Shown: positions 11,401 to 25,559 of the stretch, in pieces
Position numbering within the stretch: position 1 is the first letter of the stretch
Layout of the letters: every line of letters begins with the position of its first letter
DNA from: Amphimedon queenslandica
Taxonomy: Eukaryota; Porifera; Demospongiae; Haplosclerida; Niphatidae
DNA length: 64,000 nucleotides
Direction of reading: 5' to 3'
Assembly: GCF_000090795.2 (NCBI RefSeq)
Contig: NW_003546297.1
Coordinates: forward strand, 61,373-125,372
Notes under the pieces: generated by a model
Told to the model about the DNA's origin: nothing
Database searches by the model: none
What the model saw: the letters and a program-made list of their open reading frames with translations, nothing else
Translations under genes and position numbers: made by a program

Positions 11401-14400
11401 GAAGGATACCCTTAGTCTGTGGACACACAGTGGCTGGAGGTTGATGCTAACACGATGAAACTCGCAGTGATCATTGAGCCTACGAAACAACTCCGGGAGC
11501 AACCTCTCCCTCTCTCTTTCAACCTTAGCAAGAGAATTGAAAATGAAAATGAACATGTACTGTACATGTACATGCACGTGTATACTTCTTGTACATTATT
11601 CTTGTACAAGCAGGGTTTCCCCACAGGATTTTGGCATAGTGCTTATGAAGCTTCTTGTCAGTGGGTTGTCAAGTTGCTCCAAAATCTGTCCAAAGTCCCT
11701 GTACTATAGTGTCCCTGTACTATAGTACAGGGACTTTGGCCAAATTTCATGAAAAATGACTAGAAGAGAATTCCCCATTTTTATAATTTTTTTCTGATTC
11801 ATATACATCTTGTTATGTTGTACATCAACTTTGAGCTGACTCTGATCAAGTTTGAATTTTTTATGAATTTTCAAAGTTGCTCCAAAATCTGGCCAACGGC
11901 CCTGTACTATGATACAGGGTTGTTGGCCAAATTTCATGAAAAATGACTAGGAGAGAATTCTTCATTTTTATAATTTTTTCTGATACATATACATGTCCTT
12001 ATGTTGTATATAAAGTTTGAGCTAATTCCGATCAATTTTGGATTTTTTTACAAATTTTTTAAAGTTGCTCCAAATGCCATGTACTGTATTTTAGTGCTTA
12101 ATGTCAGCTCATGAAGCTCATGCTGTTTAGCTCACTTAACATACTTTATGATACAATGTACAGTACGTGTACATCTACATGTACATCAAAGTAACAGAAG
12201 GAGGAAGAAGAGAATTAGAAGAAATGTGAAAATAGAAAGAATGTAGAAGGGGAAATGAAACAAGCTGATCAAAGAGAAGTGAAAGAATAAGAGAAAGGAA
12301 AGGGGGTGTACATGTACATTGTGAAACAAATGTTTCTCAATTAATTGTCAACTTCATTCTACATGTACATGTACATGTACATGTACATGTACATGTACAT
12401 GTACATGTACATGTACAAGAACATCATTTAATGATTTAAACAATCTATGAAATATTAATCATAATATTCATGCTTCAAACCTCAAGCTGTAGGTCTCTGT
12501 GTGCCGATGATCTAAGGTAGTCCATGTCACGTCTTAGGTCTCTCTCAGTGTTCTCAAATCCCTGCAACTGGTTGAATATCGAGTGCTTGAGTTTACCAAC
12601 CGACTCGGCACAGACCCGCCCCAATAGCTCAATAGTCATGCACCAGCGACCCAGTAACACACAGACTGCCAGGGAATGACTCGTCTCACAAGATACCTGA
12701 TCCTTTGATAGAACTAAGAGAAACAGGAGAGGGAGAGTGTATGAAGTTACAGCTATATATACTGTACATACTGTACATGTACATACACTGTACATGGATT
12801 GTATTAATGTACATGTACATGTACTGTACATGTACATGTACTGTACATGCATGTGTATATGATACATGTAAATGCAAAGAAAATACATGTACATGTACAA
12901 TGTACATGTACATGTGCATGTACTGGTATGATAAACTGAGATAAGAAAAGAAATAACAACAATAAGATAATCCCATTATCTGGACTCTTGAAAATAACAA
13001 CAAATGATAAAATTTAATACACAATGTACGTGTACATGTAAAATATTATCTCTTTAAAATGTTTATGTTAGTATATCAAAAGGTACATGTACATGCACAT
13101 GTACATGTGTACTGTATATTGTTCATTACCAACTGAATTTGATGTCTCCATTCTGTCCCTCTCCTTCATTTCCATTGACCTATTGAGTCCAATCTGTACT
13201 GGGATAGGAGCTAACATCAAGTAGTGGATCTGAGGGGGCGGGACACTGGTCTGAGGCCACACCTCCAATATCTCCTGATTGCTATAACCAAATAAAGTCT
13301 CCTTACTTTGACTATATAGGAAGAGAGAAAGGGGGGGGGGGAAGAGATAAGAAAAAAAGAGATAGAAACAAATAAAAATGTCAAAATTAATAAGTACAGT
13401 GAATAATTTATTAAACTAACCGTGGGTGGAGTAGTTGAGGTCTTTCTGCTAGAGGGAGTGTCTCAGCAAGAGGTGCAAAGGGAGAGGGAGGAGGATAACT
13501 GAGACACACAGTGGAGCTCGAGCGACGGAAGAACCTCCTCTGATCCTCAGAAAGCAACTTCACATTAGTACTATAAATACAGGTGATAGTGAAGTACATT
13601 GTATATTATGCATGTACATGTACATGTAGCAATAACAATGGCCAAATTTTGAAAAAAAGCAAAGGCTATAGCCCATGGTTTTTTCGAAAAAATGGCTCCG
13701 AAATCAACCCCCATTTTTATTATATTTTCTGATACATATTGATATGCTTATGCTGTGTAGAAAGTTTGAGCTGATTCCGACTTCAATTTTTCATGTTACA
13801 GCCATTTTAAGAAAACGCCAAAATTCTGAAAAATACCCTGTACTATAGCCCATAGTTTTTTCGGAAAAATGGCTCCAAAATCACCCCCCATTTTTATTAC
13901 ACTTTCTGATACATATTGATATGCTTATGCTGTGTAAAAAGTTTGAGCTGATTCCAACTTCAATTTTTCAAGTTACGGCCATTTTAAGAAAACGCTAAAA
14001 TTCTGGAAAAATACCCTGTACTGTAGCCCATGGTTTTTTTGGAAAAATGCCTCCGAAATCACCCCTCATTTTTATTACATTTTCTGATACATATTGATAT
14101 CTTTATGCTATGTAGAAAGTTTGAGCTGATTCCAACAAATATTTTTTTGAGTTACGGCCATTTTAAGAAAATGCCAAAATTCTGAAAAATACCCTGTACT
14201 ATAGCCTATAATTTTTTCGAAAAAAAGGCTCCAAAATCACCCCCCAATTTTTATTACATTTTCTGATACATATTGATATCCTTATGCTGTGTAGAAAGTT
14301 TAAGCTGATTCCAACAAATATTTTTCAAGTTACGAGCATTAAAAAATCGTACACGCATGTACATGTACATGTACATACACTCTTTCCCTTCCTCACATCT

Positions 14401-17400
14401 TATCCTTATTAGAATGCTGAGGAGGTGCAGTATGAGCCAACAGGTACACTAGTGAGTCTACAACCCACGCCACATGCTCCATTCGACCCATGTCCAGTGC
14501 CGGGAGGACCCCACTGTGCTCGCTGCTCTCACACTTCATTAAACTCAACAAATAGCCAAGAAAGCCACGCCTACTCTCAAGCCCAGGGGAGGAGTCAGAG
14601 GAAGAGCTCCGCCCACCAGAAGCAGTGGGCACTTGTTGGTAGGTGGAGGGGTGAATGGCAGAGGTACGAGGGGAGGAGGAGGAGGAGGGGGAAGGATCCA
14701 GTAGGTCCCCAATATTAAGGACACAGCCTAGTCTCAGCTGAGCTTCAGTGCTGTCCATTACTGAGCCAAGCCACGTCCATACTCTCTCAAGACCTCTCCA
14801 TATTACCAAATGAATCTGTGACAAAAATGTACATTTAAACATGTATTATGAATTAGTAAATTACAGTAGATACATGTATTTCATTTAAATGTACATGTAT
14901 ACTAGCCCTTGGAAATCAAATACTATAAAGTACATATACATGTACTGTACATGTAGTAAAAGACATGCATGTACATTGTTCTAGCGTCATGTTACAATTT
15001 TTCCATGTACTGTACATGTACATGTACATGTACCTCTTCTCGATCAGATGGGAGTGGCTGCAGTACAAAAGGTGGGTGCGGTCCATCCATAGTGATATTA
15101 GATTGGAGTTCAGTGACAAGACGAATGAGAGAAGAAAAGGATTGAGTAAGGAGAGAGACAGTGACATTGTAGCTGTGATTATCCCTAGGGATAATTAATA
15201 GCAAGCAATAAGAACATTTATAAGAAAAATCAGTGAAATTGATCATAAATATTATCAAAATTTACTTGCAAATTTAATAGTAAAATATCATACCATATAA
15301 AACACTGAAATTTTTTGAGTTATGAGTATTCTTAAAATAAATGTGCCAAATCTGAAAATATCCTGTATTATCATAGCCTATGCTGTACCCCACGTACTGT
15401 AATACCTCTTTCCCTCCCTCCCTCCCTTACCTTCCGCCAGATCTAGAGAACCTCCTAACACTAGTGGTTCCAGTCTCAGGGAGTGCCCAGTGTGTGGCTC
15501 CACCTGTCCTTCCAGTGTTAGTCTCACTGACTCCTCCCCCTCCAACAACAAACGGATACACCTCGTCCTCCATCTCACCCTCCAGTGACCCGTCCTCTCC
15601 CATACTGTCCAGATCCTCACCATCACTGCTCTCCTACAGCATTACTTGATTATCGGACACGTACATTGTACATGAAGAAAACATTAAAAATTTTAACGTA
15701 CATGTACATGCACGTTACATGTAAATCTTAAAACTAAAATTTATTTGTAAAATTATAATCAAAAGTACAAAATTATATTCAGCCAAAAAAAGATTGATGA
15801 TACCCACCTGGTCAGAAAAGAAAGGGATGGGCCCGGACCCAATGGTTGCCGTCGACGACGCGTCCCCGTGGGTATGAGTCTCTTCCCCCTCACCAACCTC
15901 ACTCTCACTGTCACTCACACCCTCACCGACCCCGCCTATATTAGCCACACCCACTTCTGTAACGGTAGTCGCAGCAGTAGAAGAGGACTTAGACTGACGA
16001 TGGAGAGTGGCAGAGGGTAGGGTGAAGAGCTCTTCTGATATCTTGTGTTTATCGTTCATCAGTGAAGGAAGAAATGGTCTGGCCACGCCCATGCACACTG
16101 GAAGGATGAGGGCACGTGCTGTACTGATAACCTCTGGTATTGAGAGAGGAGAGAGAGAATTGAGAATAAATACAGCCTCTTTGTAGACTGAGGAATGATC
16201 TGAATCTGATGATCTGGAGAAGGGACAAAAATTCAGTTTATAAATAAACATTTAATGTACATGTTATTTTCGTTCAAGCCTTTTTGACCAATTTTAAGAT
16301 TCAAAAAACTGATTTTGATCAAAATCGCCTCAAACTTCATTTACTTGTACATGTACATAAATATCAAATTCTAAAAATATATACGATATAATATTCCCTT
16401 ACTGTTTTTTCCTACTGGTGATTGTATTAACAGAAGTATCAGTTGTTCCTGTTTTCTCCATCTCACACACAACCAACACTCTCAGAACTGAACGAATGAA
16501 ATGCTGACAGGCTTTCACTGCCTCGGAATCAGCTCTCTCAGGACCAATCTGTGATACCAGTGAGCTTACTAATGTCTCCACTATCTGTGTGAAGAAGGAG
16601 AGATAGAAGAAGGATTGAAAGTCATGTAATGAATAGAAAAATTGGTACTATATAATATTTAAAATTAGTACATTTACATGTGCATGGTAAACTGGTAATA
16701 CAGTAATAATCACTGTACTAAATAAAGTGCTGAATTCTTACTGGGTGAGTGGTTCTTGTTAGGATTGTATAAGTAAAACTGTCAAGATAATTCGTAGTCT
16801 TTTGAGCTTTGAGTATCCTCTGCTGCTCTCCCTGAGACAATACAAACGGCCACTCTCCTCCCTCCCTCCCTCCTCCTCCATTAATCTCCTCCTTGCTATG
16901 ACAGAGGAGAGTCGTCCTTATACTCAGCCAGTCCTCAAGGACTAACATCAGCGCACGATTAGCAAACCTACACAACACAATACATTTATAATGTTACTAA
17001 AAATAACATTGGTAAGATGATATCATCATAATCGTTACTAAAAATAGCAGTATTCATTGACCCACTCACTTTGGAGGCCCATTGGTCTGTCCTGGTGTGT
17101 CTGTAGCTCCTTCAAAGCGACCGGAGGAAGTCCCTCCTCCTCCTCCTCCTCTCCTGAGGGAGGAATTTGACTTCTTACCTAACCAGTGACCCTGTTCCTT
17201 GCGCTGTCTAGCAACAGTATCTGTGAGGAGAAGAAACCATCACAATTAGTACAAGTACAGTATATACATACAAATGTACATGTAAGTATGTAAATGTACA
17301 TGTATGTATATTAAAAATACATGTATATCTATTTATAATATACATGTACATGTAATTGTACAGTGTACATGTACATGTACAGTACATGCACTAGCTACTA

Positions 17401-20400
17401 ACTAGCAAGCATTGATAGTAGGTATTCTCCTCTGTCATTAGGTCGTGTGGTGAGGAATGAAAAGGAGAGTAGCTTGAGAAGGAGTGTCATCCTAGCTCCA
17501 TCATCGCCCTGAGCTAGAGCCTGACAGCTGCACTTCTCCCAGCAGTCGCAGTAAGCATTGGGAGAGGCTCTCTTGAAGGAGCAGTCATGACCGCGATGAC
17601 AGGAATAAGCACACTCAGTACAACAGCAGAGGCTGCCTACAAGACCACAGGTACGACACTCAAATATATCCTAAGGAAAGAAGAGAGATACAATCTATAT
17701 GCACATGTATATAAGGGAACTTTGTATTCTATCATAGTTACATGTATTTTAAATTCTAATGAATCTTCTTCCCCTTCTCTCCCTCTCTCTCTCTCTCTCT
17801 CTCTTACTTGATGAATGTGATCTTCTCCAGTCCAAGTGAAAGAGCAGGGATCATTACGACAGAGTATAAAGAGAGGATTATCATCAGGATGACTCCCGGG
17901 AGGAAAGAACATGGACATCAGTAGATCCTCCTCTCCTTCAGCCAGAGCCCGACCTAACTCTAACAGATACTGAGCTACACCATAAGCCTATAGTACAGAA
18001 AGAGAGAGAGGAGAGGAAGCAATTTTAAGAGAAAAAGAAGAATTAGTACACAAAATACATGTACATATACATGTATTACATGAATTTGTATGCAAGATAT
18101 GGTTAATTATATATTGATTACCTTGCAGGCTACAGCTGTCATGAAAGGAGTATAACCAGCTAGGTTAACCTCAGACATGAGATCAAGGAAAGTGTCATGG
18201 AAGAGAGAGAAATAAGTTGAGAGGTGATTGAGTAGAGCCAGAGGAGCAGACGAGCCTTTATCCTCTTTATCAGACACATCCTCTACCTCCTCTTCACTCC
18301 CTTCCAAACCAACACTCCACAAACGAGATGATTCTAAAATATATGTAACAAATGATTTATAAGTTTAATGTACAAGTAAATGTATACATACAGTACATGT
18401 ACAGTACATGCATGTACATGTACATGTACATGTCAAATAGTCATGTTTTTTTGCAAGTAAGATGTACAATTATTATAATAGTCTAAAACATCATGAATTC
18501 TATGTACACATTAATTTCATTAATCTATTGTACATGTACATGTATGTGTAATATGATATACATGTAGACCTCTCCCAATAATGAATTACCAGGTCTACCT
18601 GAGGTTGATGCTAGTTGGAGCGCGTGGTGCATCATTTCCCGAAATCCAGTCCTACCCCTCCCAGTATTAGCAGAGGAGGAGGAGGAGGAGGAGGGAGGGG
18701 GGCGAGAGGGAGCAGCTAGTGATGCTAGCAAATGAATAATGTTACAACCACCGTGAGTCCTCTCTTTGAGATACTGGTCTATTTCTATGAAGAGAGGAAG
18801 AGAGAGAGAGGAAAAGAGAAATTAAGTGGTGTACATTGTACATACATGTACATGTAACAAGATAGGTGCACATTACATGTACATGTATCTAGGGTAAAAT
18901 AGAGGTACAATGTACATGCACATGTACATGTAAATCAGACCAGACACAGTGTCACAATAATCTCATTAAGAAACTAATAATACAATTACCTGATGGAGGC
19001 AATGCTTGCATAAAGTCCTTCAGTGTCTGGACGTTTCCTTGTCTCAGTAATGGTATTAGTCTCTGTGGTTGGAATACCATAGCAACCAGCAGCTGCTTTG
19101 ATGAATAAGGAGTACTAGTGATGGCTTGAACAGGTGGCAAATTCTACAGACAATTAAGAAAAGGATATACATGTAGTCTAAATATAATGTAACTATCCCA
19201 TTCTCGCTCTCTCCCTCTCTCTCTTTCTCCCTCCCTCTCTCTTTCTCCCTCCCTCTCTCCTTCTCCCTCCCCTCCCTCTCTCCTTCTCCCTCCCCTCCCC
19301 TCCCTCTCCCTCTCTCCTCCCTCCCTCTCTCCCTCTACCAACCAGTAAAGGTAATTGTTTCATTCCCCCCATGCTGTCCTTAGCCAGAGGGTACAGACCA
19401 CCCGATGAATCAACAAGGAGCCAGAGTGAGAGACCAAGGGGTATCAGTTTCATTGGTGGTGGGTGTGTCTGTGGGCGAGGCAAGAGCTGAGATGAAAGAA
19501 ACTTTGACGAAGGCTCGGGGAAGGTCGAAGAAAGTGAGAGTTTAGCAGTTTCAAGACTGAAATTACAACAAGTAAGAGTACCTATACAATAATAATGAGG
19601 AAATAATAAATACATGTAAATGTGTATATGTACACCAGAGAAAATGTTACTAATAATTACAACCATAAATGCAATTGCAGTCAACTACATGTACATGTAC
19701 ACAATCATTGTACATGTACATATATCATTCAATATTAAAAAAACATTAATAGAACCATGTATGTACAAGTACAATCGTACAATTGTATGCAGTGTGTACC
19801 TTGATTTGATAAGATACCAAATATTCCTTTTACATCGGAGGATAATGCTAGTACAGTGCTGTCTGCTGGTAGCTTTAGTCTCTTTGGAGCAGCTTGGACT
19901 GTTAGCACATCAGCTTGCATACCACTGGGTGGAACCACCTACAGTACATGAACATTATACATGTACAAAGTACACACCACAAATAATGAACTATAAACAT
20001 TCATTACATGTAAAAATATATTCTACACAACATGCATGATGGATGTATCAATAAAAAATGGAGAATTCTCTTCTAGTCATTTTTGGTAAAATTACGGGGA
20101 CTTTCGCCTGATTTTGGAGCAGCTTCAAAAATTCGTAAAAAATCTAAACTTGATTGGAATCAACTCAAACTTTCTACGCAACATAAGTACATGTGTATGT
20201 ATCAGAAAAAATTATAAAAATAAAAAATTTCTCCTAGTCATTTTTCATGAAATTCAGCCAAAATCCCTGTACTATAGTACAGGGACTTTCGCCCAATTTT
20301 AGAGCAACTTTAAAAATTCGTAAAAAATCCAATTTTGATCGGAATCAGCTCAAACTTGCTACACAGCATAAGAACATGTATATGTATCAGAAAAAATTAT

Positions 20401-23400
20401 AAAAATAAAAAATCTCTCCTAGTCATTTTTCATGAAATTTGGCCAAAATCCCTGTACTATAGTACAGGGACTCTCACCCAGTTTTGGAGCAACTTTAAAA
20501 ATTCGTAAAAAATCTAAACTTGATCAGAATCAACTCAAACTTTCTACACAACATAAAAACATGTATATGTATGAGAAAAAAATTATAAAAATGAAGAATT
20601 CTCTCCTTGCCATTTTTGACAAAATTTGGCCCAAGTCCCTGTACTATAGTACAGGGACTTTGGCCAGATTTTGGAACAACTTTAAAATTCGTAAAAAATC
20701 CAAACTTGATCAGAATCCATTTAAAGTTTTTACGCAACATAAATACATGCACAGTATATCATTATCATTACTAGTAAATCGTCTTTTCTTAATAGTCTGC
20801 ACTGTGACAACACGCTCTTGTCTTTGCTCTCAGACTCCGCCTCCTTTTGGTCAGCGAGTGATGGGAACAACACGGCAGCATACAGTCCATCCAGTTTCAT
20901 GACAGAGCCGAGAGGGGTGGAGGAAAGGGGCGGAGTCAAGAATATGACGTCACGTAGCGACCAGAGCTCTTCCCTCCGGCTGTCATCAGTTTCGTCATCA
21001 TCTGATGGACGACGCCTTTTAGAGCCTAAAAAAAAAAATATATATATATAAATGCATAATTACATGTACAAGATCGTACACATATACTGTACAATTAAAA
21101 ATTATACATAAATTACCTAATAATTTATAATGCATAATTATGTAAATGTACACATACATGTACATGTACAATTATGTTTAAAAAATTACATGTAAAATAA
21201 TTGATTAATTATTAACCTGGTACTGGTGTGGCCCCGCCCACTTGTTGTTTATCAGTTTCCATTGGAGTCTCCCCATTATTACCAGGTGGTCTATCGTTAT
21301 TGGAGAGTATTCTAAAGCGACACTTCTCGTTCAAAGAAAAAACTGACTCCATGAGCTCCCCACACTTTAGGGAGGAGCCTTTGACGTGTATCCCACGGCA
21401 ACCGGCCGAGTAGACCGGGCGGGACCTGAGAAAGACCTGGGACCCCTCGTGAATGTGATCGTGACGTGACCCCCCGAGGGTCGTTGAGCCAGAGTAGGAC
21501 CTGTTCTTTTCTTGAGCCTGTGCTATTAGTATCTTCCTCTCGAGGAATGGGAGTACGCCCCTGTAATTAAAAATTATTACATGTACATATGTGTACATGC
21601 ACATTTTCTGAAGTCAAAAGTGCTATAATAAAAATTGGTTTTACAATGTACATGTACAGCACAAGTGATGATAAGATTTGGCAGGTGTAAAACATTGGTC
21701 ATTTTGAAATTGATTCAAACTTTCCATATAAAATAACAGCACCAATCAATACATAGACACTTTCCTCTCCTTCTCTACCACTCCCCCCTCTCTCTCTCTC
21801 TCTCTTACCACCAAAACACTTTTCCCGACTCAGTAAAAACAGAAGTAAACAGTTCACAAGCATTAAGATAGACTATAGTCTCTCCTGAAAGCTCCTGGTA
21901 GTTTGTTGCTGGATGCTCTATACTCCTGGCTACCTTAGCCACAGCAGGATCAGTCCATGTTGCTATCTTTCCAGTTTCAGTCACAGCAGTAGCTCTTAGG
22001 ACCCTGGCTGATAGTAGACGTATTCTCTCGTTTTCAAGACCCAGTTCGGCAGAACGTGGGTGTGGGGATGTGGGAGGGGTTGGGGATGACCATGCCCAAC
22101 CATAGAGTCTGCCCTCAGTGTCCACAGCCAATAGTTCGGAGGATGTGGCAGCAATTAAAGAGAAATGTTTAACATTCTAGGAAGAGAGAGAGAGAAGAGA
22201 GAAAGAGAGAGGAGAGAGAGAGAAAACCAAGAAGAGATAAGATCAAAGAAGTTTAAAGGGATACATCAGAGGACAAAAATGTTTAAAGAAAAGAATTCCG
22301 TGTAATCCTTTGATATGAGACATCACAAGCAAGACAGAATGTCTGATGATGTAATACATGCTGTATCTATTTATAGCATGATAAATACAAGTATGGCACT
22401 GTTGGTACAGTACAGGTATTACATCAGTAATGTAAATTAATGATTTTACTTTGCAAGTTGACAAACACAATAATTAAGAAAGGAAATATAGCTAAATATA
22501 CATTTACATGTACATTAATAATGAGTGTACCACACCTCTTTCTCTCCCCAGCAAGATTGCATCCCAAAGTGTACAGCTGCTGACCCTCCCTCCTTCACCG
22601 ACTGTGAGCTACTCTTACTCTTACTAGCCCCTCCTCCTATACCGCCCGAGGAGGAGGTACCACCAGTGGCAGTCGATGGGCTACCGGTCGCCGCACGGTC
22701 GGCCAGTGTCACCCACGAACGAATCTCTTGAGCCACGAGCGAGTCGTGATAAATAGACGATGGTCGACCGGTCTCTCTCCTGTAGCCTTCCTCTCGGCTG
22801 CGGCTACTTGATATAGCCAGCAGTTCCTCCATGTCTTCTTCTGCTAGTGCTCCGGTGCCAAGGAGAGTTAGGAGTTCGTCTATAAAAGGGGTGTGGTTTG
22901 TTGTTATGGTTACGGGCGACTTACCGCCAGAGGGCATTAGGGGGAGGTCGTCGTGATCATTTATATCATCATCATCATCTCTACTGAGGAGGTTATTGAC
23001 AGCAGTATTGACATCTAGATTCTGTGAGAGGGAACAGAAAATAAAAAATAAGAAAAAAAAACTTCATTACTATGTACATGTACTACTTGCACATGTACTG
23101 TACAATAAGTATAGTTAGTATACACATGTACATGTGAATGGAACAAAAGAGAGGGATAGTTTGTAAGTTCTACTATAATAAAATAACAGCCAATACTCAA
23201 CCTTCACTGTACCAATTAGTAAACCTTACTAGCCAACAAAAGAAACACAAACAACTACTGCATGTATACCTCATGATGCACAAGTACTGTACATGTGTAT
23301 CTCAATCAATTCTTACTGTTCTTTGGAGTTCCCTGACCACAACTTCTCTCGACTTCCCTTGTAGTACAGAGAGTGCCTCCTCGATGAGTTCCTCTGGTAT

Positions 23401-24276
23401 TTCTGATGCTGGTACCACTGGAGTACGTTGGATGAGGGTCCTCCCTAGTCTCTCCGGCCTCCTCTCAACCACTATCCTCCTACCAGCCAGTCTACCTCTC
23501 CTTGATATCAGGCTACTGAACCTTTGACTAGTAGGAGAGAGAAAGAGAAAGAGTTTAGAAACAAAAAGCAAAAATATAAATAGAGAGATAGAGCAATTCA
23601 TTATACACGAGAAATTAACAATTACATGTACATGTACATGTATACTGTCACTTACGCAAAAGATGAAAAACCTTGACTCGATCCAGTAGCAGATCCTGAA
23701 GCGACGTCCTGTTCAGTGGCCCTAGGAGAGCCACCTCTAGACCCAGATAGAACACTGCTAGTGGATGCTCCATCATCATCTCCACTGTAATACCAATTAA
23801 TGAAACCACACCCAGTCAATTTATAACCACACCCACCTCTTGTCTTTCGATTCGCTGGCGAGAGAGTAAGGGATACGATAGATACGACCGTCGTCCGTTA
23901 GAATTACAAAATGGGTCGTAGCGACAATGACCTCTTTCACAGACACACCTGGTACATCAGGTCTAACAGCAGAAACACAGTAAAGAGGAGCAAAGGTACC
24001 AGAAAGGTATGTATAAATCATTCCAAATGTAAATGGCTAAGAAAGGTTGTTATAGAATCATAACTTACAAAAAGTGGTCGCTTTTACTACTCCCTTCTTG
24101 ACACAAGCCTTTTAATCTAGAGGAGAGGTTCTTAAAGGAAGCTCTTTCGCTTTTTCTCTTCACAGACACTACCTCTACCCTCCCCCTCTCTCGTCTCTCT
24201 CCTACCTAGCCGTTAGCTGACCAGCAGTTGATATATAACTGTGTGTGAAATGCTTGATGTGAACAGCAGCCATCAT
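8495..24276 (-). CDS. UBR5: UBR5 (EDD/HYD) HECT E3 ubiquitin ligase
   Basis: Thirty-five minus-strand exons, all in phase, give 2320 residues (human is about 2800). Exons: 24276-24206, 24155-24069, 23962-23837, 23784-23656, 23527-23317, 23021-22925, 22879-22536, 22176-21809, 21560-21217, 21025-20772, 19938-19800, 19581-19343, 19143-18990, 18784-18590, 18333-18122, 17987-17808, 17670-17403, 17220-17070, 16967-16742, 16584-16403, 16213-15808, 15633-15431, 15184-15034, 14815-14397, 13570-13421, 13311-13130, 12713-12481, 11523-11341, 11290-11221, 11114-10919, 10757-10673, 9905-9803, 9603-9443, 9313-9169, 8793-8495. Domains: UBA at about 178-222 ([16 protein letters not shown]), a beta-propeller in exons 7-12, UBR box at about 1040-1105 (Cys/His-rich), and HECT at the C-terminus with catalytic Cys about 2289 in [16 protein letters not shown] and end TFGFI. 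The MLLE domain found in vertebrate UBR5 is not present. Role by family: ubiquitin chain building on N-degron and other substrates. Exon 2 acceptor and start are the least certain. Confidence 0.95.
10335..10420. repeat. 24-bp minisatellite in a UBR5 intron
   Basis: About 3.5 tandem copies of a 24-bp unit beginning CTGCCCAGTACTGCTAGCC, the first copy diverged. Lies in UBR5 intron 31. Confidence 0.8.
11620..12075 (+). repeat. Satellite family A (about 185-bp unit) in UBR5 intron 27
   Basis: About 2.5 units, each with GCCAAATTTCATGAAAAATG, then TTTTATAATTTTTTCTGA, AGTTTGAGCT and AAAGTTGCTCCAAA, joined through a palindrome around CCCTGTACTATAGTACAGGG. The same family recurs in ERGIC3, NMD3 and ADRM1 introns. 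Confidence 0.8.
12359..12417. repeat. Tandem CATGTA hexamer array
   Basis: About ten perfect tandem CATGTA units in UBR5 intron 27. Shorter runs of the same hexamer are scattered through most introns in the window. Confidence 0.9.
13630..14345 (+). repeat. Satellite family B (177-179-bp unit) in UBR5 intron 24
   Basis: Four tandem units. The shared landmark AAGTTTGAGCTGATTCC (or a one-base variant) starts at about 13762, 13939, 14117 and 14296, so the period is 177-179 bp. Each unit carries ACCCTGTACTATAGCCCAT and GTTACGGCCATTTTAAGAAA. Confidence 0.85.
19200..19336. repeat. CT-rich low-complexity tract
   Basis: Long run of CTCTCC/CCCT permutations in UBR5 intron 12, next to the donor of exon 12. 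It translates into spurious Arg/Glu/Gly-rich ORFs on the minus strand. Confidence 0.85.
20050..20745 (-). repeat. Satellite family A array in UBR5 intron 10
   Basis: Four units with a period near 185 bp: CAAAC landmarks at about 20166, 20351, 20536 and 20721. Inverted relative to the copy at 11620. Units meet at CCCTGTACTATAGTACAGGG. Confidence 0.85.
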
Positions 24277-24401
24277 TGACACATGTGGATCTGCGTATTT
24301 TTACTAAGACACGCCCATTGGGGGTGTCACGTGACCCGAGTGCTCTCTAATTAGAACTTTTAATTAACTTATTAAAGTTAATAGACTAAACCTTAATAAA
24401 A
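24277..24401. promoter_or_regulatory. Divergent promoter region of UBR5 and the PHD protein
   Basis: Only 125 bp separate the UBR5 start codon (minus) from the PHD gene start codon (plus). Both promoters and 5' leaders must fit or overlap here. The segment contains ACACGCCC and a CACGTGAC motif near 24326-24340, a possible E-box. No TATA box is obvious. Confidence 0.6.
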
Positions 24402-24972
24402 ATGTCTGACAATTCTGAAGTTGAGGTATGTTTATTTTGATTTTACACTACTATAGCAGTCATGATATCCATGCCTTCTCTCACTCTCTAGGAAGAAGAA
24501 GATGAAGAATTGACTCCTTCTCCTCCTCCTCCATTGAAGGACTTTCCTTGTGGTATATGCTTTGAAGAAGTTAAAGACGAAGATGAGGGTATGTCCATGT
24601 ACATGTATGTGACATTATGCACACTAACACTTGAAAAACGAGTACAACCTCATTGTATGTAACGTACTAACTTCAGAATAACTCGTGCAGTACCTTTTAA
24701 AAATAGATTCATAGTTATACATAATACAGAACAGGTTTAAATACTGATGATCATGATCAGTGATAAACTGTAAGCAAACCTGTATTGAACCTTACATGTA
24801 GCAAATGATGAAATCACCTAATCCTTTCCATTGTTATTATTACTATTATTATTATTATTTTCATAAAACCACACAATTAAATCTATAATTGGGACACATC
24901 CTCATCAGTTTATAATAAATAAACTTAGATGTTCTAGTTCTCGACGCTCATGTGTTTCATCAATATTCTAGC

Positions 24973-25058
<86 letters not shown>

Positions 25059-25297
25059 CTGTCCTCACCAGTAAACACTAAACTTATCAAATCTACTATT
25101 GACTTATTTTATTTTATTATATTAATATTATGTTCTGCCTTATCTTGCTATATTTCTTGTCCACCTTATTCTGTTATATTTCTTGTTATAATATAAAAAA
25201 TTATTATTATTATTATCACTATCATTATCACCATTATTATTATTATTATCGGCCTAACAAAAATCAAAAACCAAAAAAAAACAACCTATCATTATTA

Positions 25298-25370
<73 letters not shown>

Positions 25371-25505
25371 ACAAAAGCAACAACAGCAGGAAAGTAAACA
25401 AAACAAAACGAAGAAAACACTGGACAAGCAAAGAGGGACAAAGAAAAAGAAATGAATAATAAAATAGAATCAAATGAAAATATAGTTCTAATTAAGTAGT
25501 TAATT

Positions 25506-25559
<54 letters not shown>

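Noticed and set aside
22880-22924. Reading UBR5 exons 6 and 7 as one continuous exon
   Set aside because: The frame is open, but removing this 45-bp GT-AG intron restores the conserved PSGDELLTLL junction seen in UBR5 of other animals.
25130-25473. ORFs rich in Leu, Tyr or Asn on both strands
   Set aside because: They are translations of the ATT triplet microsatellites in the PHD gene intron.
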